From Gammaproteobacteria bacterium (GTDB lineage Bacteria > Pseudomonadota > Gammaproteobacteria > Steroidobacterales > Steroidobacteraceae): a stretch of 64,000 nt of DNA. Position numbers and translations under genes: made by a program. Every line of letters starts with the position of its first letter. Position 1 is the first letter of the stretch. The stretch spans positions 1 through 64,000 of the forward strand of contig JANXZG010000026.1 of the NCBI GenBank assembly GCA_025355645.1. Direction: 5' to 3'. The notes beneath the pieces were generated by a model. The model saw only the letters and a list, made by a program, of their open reading frames with translations. It searched no databases and was not told the DNA's origin. Positions 10,262 through 25,182 of this stretch are shown in pieces.

Positions 10262-10722
10262 TTGGAATTGTCACAATACGCGCCACGGCATTTCAGGAGC
10301 CTGGGTACTTGGCGCTTCTCTGATTGGAATATTAAGGCCTATGGTATTGCCGCCGAAGCTCCGACCCGGCGGTGCTGACCGAACAAATGGTTGAAGAAGC
10401 CCGCGCATTCGTGGCGGCAAATCTCGATCGAATGGAATCAACGCCGCATTATTCGGTCGGCTTTGCTATCTTACATCATGGAAGTGCCGCGAAATCACTG
10501 TTGACGCAATGGTGGACGAATGAATGCGTCTGCCTGCAATTCGTTGGCCAGTCAGAGTTTGCAGGACCTCCAAAGTTCAAGCCGGCAAAGGAGGATCTCA
10601 TGGCTTGCGCCTATGAACTGATTGCAATCGACTTCGAGCGTCGGGCCTGGGTTTCGACCGTCATGGCTGGAAGACCCATGGAAGCCTATCTAGAGGCACG
10701 GCTTCCAGACGCCCTTTATTAA
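10262..10722 (+). pseudogene. Small unrecognised protein, one frameshift
   Basis: A TTG at 10262 is preceded at 7 bases by AAGGAG (10249-10254) and opens a frame reading ELSQYAPRHFRSLGTWRFSD, then NIKAYGIAAEAP. At about 10362 one base is missing; the next frame continues as DPAVLTEQMVEEARAFVAAN and runs to 10722. The repaired protein would be about 153 residues. If translated as is, only the part from the GTG at 10372 (116 residues) could be made. I do not recognise the family. It lies between ridA and a copy of the ridA tail. Confidence 0.5.
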
Positions 10723-10762
10723 CGGCCTCCCGCAGTCAGAGTTCTGGTTCACAGCATCGAAT

Positions 10763-10841
10763 ACGGCTATCGGGGTGTCCGAGCTAACCGACGTCGCTCT
10801 CAGTGGAAATCCGCGCCAACAAAGCGAAGCTAGGAATTTGC
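10763..10841 (+). repeat. Diverged partial duplicate of the ridA 3' end
   Basis: This stretch repeats 10131-10212, the last codons of ridA plus the bases after its stop. Shared blocks include ATCGGGGTGTCCGAGCT, GTGGAAATCCGCGCCA and CTAGGAATTTGC, with substitutions and small deletions between them. The duplication encloses the frameshifted small gene, so an ancestral ridA-plus-neighbour unit was probably duplicated and then mostly lost. Confidence 0.8.
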
Positions 10842-11060
10842 CTAGAGCTTAGCGTACTTTATTTTCCCTTTCGTCAAGTGCCCCCCCTTTGCATCGGGAA
10901 ATACCAAGTCGTGCTCGCTGATTGGGCATCTTAATTTCCAACGCTTGAGCGCCGCCACTAGCTCGTCCGGTAGCTCCACGGTTCGGCGAGATGATTTCGT
11001 CTTAGGCTCGTAGAACGCGCCACGGCGGTACTGCCGTCGAATCTCTGCGGTCCGCCGGTT
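10842..11060 (-). pseudogene. Tyrosine integrase remnant (central part)
   Basis: On the minus strand the segment encodes RRGAFYEPKTKSSRRTVELP, then DELVAALKRWKL and DLVFPDAKGG, ending in a TAG at 10842-10844. This is the start of the catalytic domain of phage-type integrases (the EPKTKxxxRTVxLP strand pair). The R-H-R-H-Y residues further on are missing and the sequence upstream of about 11060 degenerates. The reading frame stays open to 11216 but that part does not resemble an integrase. Positions 11061-11297 otherwise hold nothing recognisable. Confidence 0.65.
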
Positions 11061-11297
11061 CCAGGTTGAGCCATGAGCGAACGGATGAGTGCGAAGCTGG
11101 TCTGCGATGCGTTGCAGATGGCCTACTGGCGTCGCAGGCCGGCCATCGGACTGTTGATTTCTCCCGGAATCGACCCGTTCCCGTCGGTCGCCGACGTCAG
11201 CTTCTAGGTCCGCCACTTGGGTGGCGGTTCGCTCGCAAACACAACCCTAAGCAGCAAACCTGTCAATTCAAGGAGTTCATCACAAAACAAATCGATT

Positions 11298-13083
11298 TCA
11301 AGGCGCATTGACTGGATCCAGTGCGAGACCGGCCTTGCGTAGGCCATCGACCACGGGCTCCATGAGCCATGGCTGCCACCATTTCGCAAGATCCTTGCGC
11401 ACGGTAGTTGCGAAGCCGGGTCGCAGCTCTAGCAGGGAGGCGAGCGCTTTGCGTGCGGACTCATTGTCGCCGAGTTGTCCACAAGCCGCGGCGATAATGA
11501 CGCGCACGCCAAGGTTTTTCGGTAGATTGGCTTTCAGCGCAAAATTTATCGCACCCTGGAAGTCGCTCTGGACATACGCGTTTACCGCGTCGACCAACCA
11601 ATACCATCCTGGATGATTGGGGTTAAGATGTTTGGCTCGGGCCGTCAGCTCAAGACCACGCGCTCTATCCTGATAATAGAGCATGGACGCCAACGATGCG
11701 ATTGCGTTTCCGTCCATTGGGTTGAGAGCGATGGCCCGCTCCGCGGCATTGCGAAAGCCCTGAAATTCTCCATGCAGATACAGCGCGGGTGCCAGGCTCC
11801 AATAGGCCAGCGCGTTTGACGGTCCCGCAGCGACGGCTTGCTGTGCGGCGCTTAGCGCCTTGGCAAGGCTATCGGCCTGCAGATTGAATCCTTGGGCGTA
11901 ATCTTGGTAGCACAGTAGCGCGAGCATGGCCCATGCATCGGAATAGGCGGAAGAACTCCGGACCGCGGCTTCCAGTGCCGTGCGAGCGGTGGCGAGGTCG
12001 TCGGGCGTGAGCCGCTCGAAGTACCCGAAACTGCGCAGCACGGCCTCGTAAGGACTCAATTGCCCCGGATCGCGGCTGCGCACGGCCTCACTCATGCTCC
12101 GGGCCAGAACGCCGGTCATGTCGGCAACGGTCGAGACAACGCGGGGCACCAAATCGTCCTGCAGTTCGAACACGGAATCCGCGCTGAACGTGCGCTCGTA
12201 GGTCTCCGCCCAAAGATGAGCGCCGTTGGTCAAGTTGCACCGCGAGTCGCAACCGGGATCCGGCCTGACGCAGGCTCCCCTCCATGAGATAACGCGCACC
12301 AATTTCCCTGCCGACGGCCCGTGCATCAGCGGCCACATCCGCATAGCGCGACATCGTGCTGCGTGCGATCACTCTCAAGTATGAAAAGCGTGACATCCCG
12401 GTCACAATTTCGTCGACAATCGCATCCGCCAGGGCACTGACTTCGGCGTTGCTGCCAGAACATTTGAACGGCAATACGCCGACCCAAAAGCCGTTCGCCG
12501 AGGGAGTGGGATGGGAAAATGCTGTCTGCGTGGCCAAGTCTGGACCAGTGGGAGCGACCGTCCGCTCGGCTGCTAGCAGCCGCGCCACGCGCGCGGTAAA
12601 TTCGGCCGGCGCCAATCCGCCGGGCACGCGCGTCCACTGCCGCTCACGAAATCGGTCCGGTACACGAGCGGTCAATTCGGATGTGTCGTCGATTACCACC
12701 GGAAGCAGAAATGCCTGATCATCCGCTATGTCCAGCATGCGATTAGCCGCAAGATTCCATTCGCGTCGGAAGTAGCCCTCGCTGCGAGCTTCAGTATTGG
12801 CGGAGATGAGCGGTACGAACAGGACACAGTCCTTGACCTGCTTACGAATCAAAGTGTCCCACGCATCGCCACCCCGTAGCTCGCTCTGGTCGAACCAAGC
12901 CTCGATGCCTGCGGCGCGTAGGGCATTGCAAAGGTTCTGGGCAGCTTCCGCATCCTGGGAGGCATAGCTGAGGAACACCGCGTTGTTCGGGTCGGTCACG
13001 GTGCCCTCGCCGAAGTGTGTACCTGAAGACATCTTGAGTCGGCGCGATCGGCGATAAACGGGCTCTTGTTTGGCGTTCGCCAT
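11298..13083 (-). pseudogene. TIR - TolB-like - TPR protein, frameshifted
   Basis: Two overlapping minus-strand frames join at about 12230. The first (from 13083) has a TIR domain (VFLSYASQDAEAA, then EAWFDQSELRGGDAWDTLIR and SEGYFRREWNLA). It is followed by a TolB/FlgO-like domain (FWVGVLPFKCSG through GARYLMEGSLRQ, LRLAVQL). The second frame continues at TNGAHLWAETYERTF and forms TPR repeats to the stop at 11298. Repaired length is about 595 residues. Such proteins are cytoplasmic signalling or defence candidates. The loss of 1 (or 4) bases at the join would truncate the protein after the TolB-like domain, leaving the TIR part possibly expressed. Confidence 0.75.
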
Positions 13084-13194
13084 AGTCTATCGCAAGATCC
13101 GAGCGACCGCTTCCAGGCGGTCATATCGTTAAGGCGACCATCTGCGTTTGGCCGGTCAGTGCCCGTTTGACGCCGACCGGCCCCGTCCGTCGAG

Positions 13195-13272
13195 CTACAC
13201 CTCAGTCTGCTCGGCCATTTCCAGCGCTTCATTTACCTCAACGCCGAGGTCACACACCGTGCTCTCGAGCTT
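13195..13272 (-). pseudogene. Tyrosine integrase C-terminal remnant
   Basis: On the minus strand, 25 codons before a TAG (13195-13197) read KLESTVCDLGVEVNEALEMA and end EQTEV. From memory this matches the extreme C-terminus of XerC/D-like integrases (usually HTKLESTVRYLGIEVDDALE...), with the catalytic Tyr position changed to Cys-Asp. Upstream the frame breaks within about 50 bases. The rest of the gene-free stretch 13084-13435 shows nothing else I recognise. Confidence 0.55.
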
Positions 13273-13435
13273 CGCATTTTGCCTCATTGGCGCCCCAATT
13301 TCAGAAAATCGCGCTCACAACGCCGATAGACAAGTGCCCAGCAAGGGCTCCGAATTCCTATGGTCCATCGCAAGCGCTACCAGGAGTTTCATACCGCCTT
13401 GCCGGCCATGCGGCCCGGAGTTAGGCTCAGCCCCC

Positions 13436-14341
13436 ATGCTACGCGACTACCCGGATCAGGACCTTGCACGGCTTTCCCCGTTTGAGATTGGGGATGCGCT
13501 GGAGCGTGGCGAGATCATCCGCTTTCCCCGGAGCCCGATTACGTTGCCATCGGCAACGGATCTGCTGTTATTGCGCGACGAATTGCCGAAACAGCTGAAC
13601 ACCAAGAACGTCAGTTACCACCCAGAAAGCGATCATGTGCATGGCGTGCCGTCGCAAGGCGAATTGCACGATGTCGCCTACCGCTTCCTGAAGGCGCACA
13701 GCCAGGCCGTCGAGGCATTCCTCAAGAAGACCATTGGCCATCTGACCGAGAACTGGACCGTGGGCACCTCGAGCTTCCGCCCGATCCAGGAAAAAGGCCG
13801 TGACCTAAAGCCGCACGCCAGCAATGAGCTGATTCACATCGATGCGGGCGCTTATGGGGCGACCAACGGAGATCGCATCCTTCGGTTCTTCGTCAATGTC
13901 AGCGCCCGCGAGGATCGCGTCTGGGCGACCAAGGGCACATTCTCGCAGCTGCACGCCAAATACGCCGATGCGGCAGGCATTGGCGGCCCGCATAACCTGA
14001 ACCGGGGGCCACTCGGGAATCTGCGCACCCGCGTGCTGCAGGGCCTGGTGGCGGCCGGCGTCAAGGAAGCCATGGTCGCGGATTCCAGTCCCTACGATCG
14101 GCTGATGCGCCGCTTCCACAACTATATGAAAGACTCGCCCGCCTTCCAGGCGCGCGACGCTGACTATCATGAACTGCGATTCGCGCCGGGCTCAGCCTGG
14201 ATGGTGTTCACCGACAGCGCGAGCCATGCCAGCATTTCCGGCCAGCATGCGCTGGTCAACACGTTCATCGTACGGCTCGCGCAGTGCCGCGTAACCGCGG
14301 CAGCGCCACTTAATATCCTGCAGACCGGTCGAGCTGCATGA
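13436..14341 (+). CDS. kdoO: Kdo hydroxylase (3-deoxy-D-manno-octulosonate hydroxylase)
   Basis: 301 residues from the ATG at 13436. It resembles the Fe(II)/2-oxoglutarate-dependent enzyme that converts the outer Kdo sugar of lipid A-linked Kdo to Ko in Burkholderia and Yersinia. The metal HxD is seen in ELIHIDAGAYGATNGDRILR and a distal histidine lies in SASHASISGQHALVNTF. It converges on, and overlaps by 32 bp, a heptosyltransferase-like gene, which supports a role in the lipopolysaccharide inner core. An upstream in-frame ATG (about 13409) is possible, but homology with the remnant at 135-200 starts at MLRDY. A diverged 5' fragment of a homologue lies at the far end of the island. Confidence 0.85.
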   Translation: MLRDYPDQDLARLSPFEIGDALERGEIIRFPRSPITLPSATDLLLLRDELPKQLNTKNVSYHPESDHVHGVPSQGELHDVAYRFLKAHSQAVEAFLKKTIGHLTENWTVGTSSFRPIQEKGRDLKPHASNELIHIDAGAYGATNGDRILRFFVNVSAREDRVWATKGTFSQLHAKYADAAGIGGPHNLNRGPLGNLRTRVLQGLVAAGVKEAMVADSSPYDRLMRRFHNYMKDSPAFQARDADYHELRFAPGSAWMVFTDSASHASISGQHALVNTFIVRLAQCRVTAAAPLNILQTGRAA

Positions 14342-15410
14342 ACTGGTCCAGCCGCTCGATCACGTCCTGAGGCTTGATCAAGTCCATCGCTCCGGGCCGC
14401 TGCTCAATCTTCACCCACCACGGTAGTTCGGCAGGATCGCGCCCCCTGAACTTGCGGGCCGCTTCGTCAAAACGGCTGACACACCACCGCAGGCTCTTGT
14501 ACGGACCGCTGCGTGCCGGATTTGTTGGCGCGTACAAGCCGATCACGGGCGTATCGACCATGGTTGCCATGTGCGCAGGACCGGAGTCTGGCGTCAGCAG
14601 CAACGATGCGCGAGCGAGCAGCGCGAGCATCTGCGGCAAGGTATCCTTGCCGATCTGGTCGATCAGCGTGGTGCTCGCCACGGCCAGCACCCGATCGCCC
14701 ATGTCCCGCTCGACCGCGGTGGGACCCCCGCACAGGATCACGCGCATGCCCCAGCGCCTCGCGGCATGATCGGCGACCTCGGCAAAATATGCCGGCCTCC
14801 AGTTGCGCATGGTATGGCTCGAGCAAGGACTGATCAGCAGCGTCGGCTGCTGATCCGCAATCACGCGCGCAGCATATGCCACGGCATCGGCGGGCAAGGG
14901 CACGTTCCATTCAAGCCGGCGCTCCTTTAGTCCAAGCGCATCGGTAAAGCCCCAGAAGCTATCAAGCACGTGCTCACGCTGGCGCGCCGCGATCCGGTAG
15001 TTCGTGAACAGCCACTGGAAATCACGCGCCCTCGGCCGATCAAACCCCAGCTTGACTGGCGCATTCACCAGTGCGCCGAGCAGGCTCGAGCGAAACGACA
15101 CATGGATCTGCAGCATCAGGTCAAAGTGACGCGGCGCAAGTTCCTTTCGTAATCGTAGAAATTCGCTGCCAAACTTGCGCTTGTCGACTGTCAGCAGTTC
15201 GATTTCTGGCAACAGCGACATGAGCTTCGCCTCGACGCGCCCGATGATCCAGCTGATGCGGCACTCAGGCCACGCATGTTGCAGCGTGCGGATTAGCGGT
15301 ACGACGTGGCAGGTATCGCCGATTGCGGAGAGTCGCACGATGCAGATGCTGCGCGGCGGGTTCGCCGCAAATCGCGCGGCGAGCGGCAACTGCGTCATTG
15401 TGGCATCCAT
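14310..15410 (-). CDS. Glycosyltransferase family 9 (heptosyltransferase-like)
   Basis: 366 residues. The N-terminal Rossmann domain opens with SICIVRLSAIGDTCHVVPLI (the GD motif of GT9), and the C-terminal domain has LLISPCSSHTMRNWRPAYFA and LLTPDSGPAHMATMVDTPVI, the ADP-heptose-binding region. GT9 enzymes add L-glycero-D-manno-heptose to the Kdo region of lipopolysaccharide. It differs enough from WaaC/WaaF that I do not assign which heptose it transfers. The start may be the ATG at 15398 (MTQLP) in place of 15410. It converges with kdoO. Confidence 0.82.
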   Translation of the reverse strand: MDATMTQLPLAARFAANPPRSICIVRLSAIGDTCHVVPLIRTLQHAWPECRISWIIGRVEAKLMSLLPEIELLTVDKRKFGSEFLRLRKELAPRHFDLMLQIHVSFRSSLLGALVNAPVKLGFDRPRARDFQWLFTNYRIAARQREHVLDSFWGFTDALGLKERRLEWNVPLPADAVAYAARVIADQQPTLLISPCSSHTMRNWRPAYFAEVADHAARRWGMRVILCGGPTAVERDMGDRVLAVASTTLIDQIGKDTLPQMLALLARASLLLTPDSGPAHMATMVDTPVIGLYAPTNPARSGPYKSLRWCVSRFDEAARKFRGRDPAELPWWVKIEQRPGAMDLIKPQDVIERLDQFMQLDRSAGY

Positions 15411-15528
15411 GGAGTGGGGGGATTTTCCGGTCTTTCAAGGCCCTGCGCAACACTTGCTGACGCGTTTCGGCAGCTGTTGACCGCGCGTGGTAAAATCGGC
15501 ACCTTGCCCGTCCTTGAGGAGTTTCGTC

Positions 15529-16224
15529 ATGGCCAGCTTTCCAGGCAATAACACGTCCTTGCCAAGCACCGCGCTCGACAGCCGCAGCGTATTCATCACC
15601 CGTACCTATTCCCACGTCGTCGGGGGCATCCTCGGGTTCGTGTTGATCGAACTTGCTTTGTTCGAATCCGGTGTCGCCACGGATATCGCTCGCTTCATGC
15701 TCGGATTCAACTGGCTGTGGATCATGGGCGCATTCATGTTGACGGGCTGGCTAGCCACCCGCACCGCGCAGACCAGCACCTCGATTGGCATGCAATACTT
15801 CGCCTATGCGATGTACGTGATCGCCGAAGCGCTGATCTTTGTGCCGCTGCTTTTTATTGCCAACATGAAGGCGCCGGGCGCGATTGACAGCGCGACGCTC
15901 GTGACTTGCCTCGGTGCGGGCGGCTTGATGTTCGTCGCACATCGCACGCGCAAGGACTTCACTTTCCTGCGCGCGATCCTGATGTGGGGCGGCGTTCTCG
16001 CGTTAATCGCGATCATTGGTGGCGCGGTATTCGGCTTGCAGATGGGCACCTGGTTCTCGGTGTTGATGATCGGCTTTGCCGGCGCCGCGGTGCTGTACGA
16101 CACCTCGAATGTCATCCATCGATACCCGGAAGATCGTTACGTCTCCGCGGCGATGCAGCTGTTCGCCTCGATCGCACTGATGTTCTGGTACGTGCTGCGC
16201 TTGATCATGGGCAGCCGCAACTAA
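15529..16224 (+). CDS. Bax inhibitor-1/YccA family membrane protein
   Basis: 231 residues with seven hydrophobic helices: VVGGILGFVLIELALF, FNWLWIMGAFMLTGWLA, YVIAEALIFVPLLFIA, ATLVTCLGAGGLMFVA, ILMWGGVLALIAIIGG, TWFSVLMIGFAGAAVL and a last helix near MQLFASIALMFWYVLRL. The YDTSNVIHRY segment corresponds to the conserved acidic loop. Homologues act as pH-sensitive leak channels or modulators of FtsH proteolysis. The start at 15529 is chosen because GAGGA lies 9 bases upstream; an in-frame GTG upstream gives a non-homologous extension. It converges with serS. Confidence 0.88.
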   Translation: MASFPGNNTSLPSTALDSRSVFITRTYSHVVGGILGFVLIELALFESGVATDIARFMLGFNWLWIMGAFMLTGWLATRTAQTSTSIGMQYFAYAMYVIAEALIFVPLLFIANMKAPGAIDSATLVTCLGAGGLMFVAHRTRKDFTFLRAILMWGGVLALIAIIGGAVFGLQMGTWFSVLMIGFAGAAVLYDTSNVIHRYPEDRYVSAAMQLFASIALMFWYVLRLIMGSRN

Positions 16225-16231
16225 TCAGGCG

Positions 16232-18869
<2,638 letters not shown>

Positions 18870-18873
<4 letters not shown>

Positions 18874-19523
18874 GGAGGATCGCGCCCGATCACATCGACT
18901 CCGGGCGGCGGCGTGAACGTAAACTCATCCGCGGGCAATGTGACATTGCGGTGCGCCGCGGAGAACCTCAGGCTCGTGACCTCATTCAGCTTATCGGCGA
19001 GCATCATGCGCACGAGTTCGCCTTTCGCAAATCCTATCCGCACCGCCTGAAAGTCCGTGTCGGGATGCTTCGGAACCAGCTGGAACCACTCCAGGCCTTC
19101 CGCTGCAGGCAGCGATTTGATCTCGAACTGACTGCCGAGCGCTGCGCCCCCGGAGAGCAGCGTTGCCGGGGTGTTCGCCACCGCCGCATCCAGGTCGCGC
19201 ACATTGGCCTGCTGCAAATCCTTATCGTAAAACCACAGCTTCTTGCCATCTGCCAGCACCATCTGTTCGACGGGCTTCAGGTAATCCCAGCGAAATTTCC
19301 CGGGCCGCTGCAGGTACAGGTGTCCGGAGGCACTGCGCAAGGTCTTGCCGGCCTCATCGTTGATCGTCTGCGAGAAATCGGCGCTCCAGGTCGACAGGTT
19401 CGACAGATACCGCTCGACCGTCGCCGCGGCATCGCGCGTACCGGCGCTATCGACGGCATCTACCGGCGGCAGTCCGAGCAGCAGGCCGAGCGCGAGCCAA
19501 AGCTGCGCGAGCCGAATTCGCAT
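18870..19523 (-). CDS. lolA: Outer-membrane lipoprotein carrier protein LolA
   Basis: 217 residues from the ATG at 19523. It starts with a signal peptide (MRIRLAQLWLALGLLLGLPP). The LolA fold follows: WSADFSQTINDEAGKTLRSA, GKFRWDYLKPVEQMVLADGK, LWFYDKDLQQANV. LolA takes lipoproteins from LolCDE and carries them through the periplasm to LolB. The frame is open upstream, but the ATG placed 4 bp after the ftsK stop gives the proper signal peptide. It overlaps rarA by 4 bp. Confidence 0.95.
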
Positions 19524-19527
19524 GGCG

Positions 19528-21816
<2,289 letters not shown>

Positions 21817-21904
21817 AGCGGCGGAGAGCTTCGTTTTAGCTCTGGACCGGGTGGCGCCAGGTGCATCGGCTAGATCTAGACCTTTAATGACGATTACTTC
21901 TTAA

Positions 21905-24185
<2,281 letters not shown>

Positions 24186-24189
<4 letters not shown>

Positions 24190-24887
24190 CGCGGCTGGTC
24201 TGGCTCAGCGAGCAGGCCGCCGCGGACTGGTTTCCGCCTGTCGCACAGGCGCTGCGCGACCCGCCGGGCCTGCTCGCCGCCGGCGGCGACCTGACCCCGG
24301 CGCGACTGCTGGCTGCCTACGAGCGTGGCATTTTTCCCTGGTATTCCGCCGGGCAGCCCATCCTATGGTGGGCGCCCGATCCGCGCATGGTGCTGTTCCC
24401 GGCAGAGTTTCGCTGTTCGCGCAGCCTGCGAAAAACGCTGCGCCGCGGACACCTGCAGACCCGTCTGGACTGCGCCTTCGGCGAGACAATCCGCGCCTGC
24501 GCTGCACCGCGCCGTTCGGGCGCCGATACCTGGCTGAATGAGCAGATGATCGGAGCTTACGCGGCGCTGCACGCAATGGGCCTGTCCCATTCCGTCGAGA
24601 CCTATCAGGCCGGCCAGCTCGTCGGCGGACTGTACGGGGTGCAGCTGGGCCGGGTGTTTTTCGGCGAGTCCATGTTCAGCCGGGTCACGGATGCCTCCAA
24701 GGTCGCCCTCGCCCGGCTGATCCGGGAATGCCCGGCGAATGGTATCGAGCTGATCGACTGCCAGGTCGCGAGCGCGCATCTGGCCGGCCTCGGCGCGCGC
24801 GAGATTTCGAGGCAGGAGTTCGCGGCGCTGCTATCGCGCCACGCAACGCGCGAGCCGCGCAGCCGGTGGACCGATAAACCGCTGTAA
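24186..24887 (+). CDS. aat: Leucyl/phenylalanyl-tRNA-protein transferase
   Basis: 233 residues with GTG start overlapping the preceding stop by 4 bp. Hallmarks are PPGLLAAGGDLTPARLLAAY, ERGIFPWYSAGQPILWWAPD, the PRMVLFP strand, HSVETYQAGQLVGGLYGVQL and GRVFFGESMFSRVTDASKVA. The enzyme transfers Leu or Phe from charged tRNA to proteins with N-terminal Lys or Arg, marking them for ClpS-ClpAP. The clpS-clpA genes lie only about 300 bp downstream on the opposite strand, a functional grouping. Confidence 0.96.
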
Positions 24888-24947
24888 ATTGCATTACCAC
24901 AGGCGTTTATGCACAATGCGCCCGGTTTCCGGTACACCTAGGGACGC

Positions 24948-25166
24948 ATGTCAAAAGAAGAGGCAATTCAATTCGAGGGCGAGGTCGTCGAGACGCTGCC
25001 TAATACGACGTTCCGGGTCAAACTGAAGACCGGCCACATCGTCACCGCGCATATATCCGGAAAGATGCGCAAGAACTACATCCGCATCCTCACGGGCGAT
25101 CAGGTTACGGTCGAGATGACCCCCTACGACCTGACCAAGGGACGCATCGTCTATCGCGGTCGCTAG
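24948..25166 (+). CDS. infA: Translation initiation factor IF-1
   Basis: 72 residues, exact family length. The S1/OB fold is evident: [20 protein letters not shown], then [20 protein letters not shown] and [20 protein letters not shown], ending in IVYRGR. IF-1 binds the ribosomal A site during initiation. It lies 60 bp after aat, in the arrangement often seen in gammaproteobacteria, and converges with clpA (16 bp between stops). Confidence 0.97.
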   Translation: MSKEEAIQFEGEVVETLPNTTFRVKLKTGHIVTAHISGKMRKNYIRILTGDQVTVEMTPYDLTKGRIVYRGR

Positions 25167-25182
25167 GCGCGCCAAGCGCTCG

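Larger units (their letters stand above)
135..13435. mobile_element. Decaying genomic island between tRNA-Ser and kdoO
   Basis: The left edge is a 5' fragment of a kdoO-like gene (135-200) and the right edge is the intact kdoO (start 13436). Between them lie mobility-gene remnants (resolvase, two tyrosine-integrase pieces) and a cargo in which most genes are broken: S8 peptidase, MFS transporter, resolvase, a small protein and a TIR protein. The amidohydrolase, the TonB receptor and RidA are intact. To the right of 13436 only two lesions were noticed in about 50 kb. I saw no clean attachment-site direct repeats, so the exact ends and the mechanism are inferred. Confidence 0.55.
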
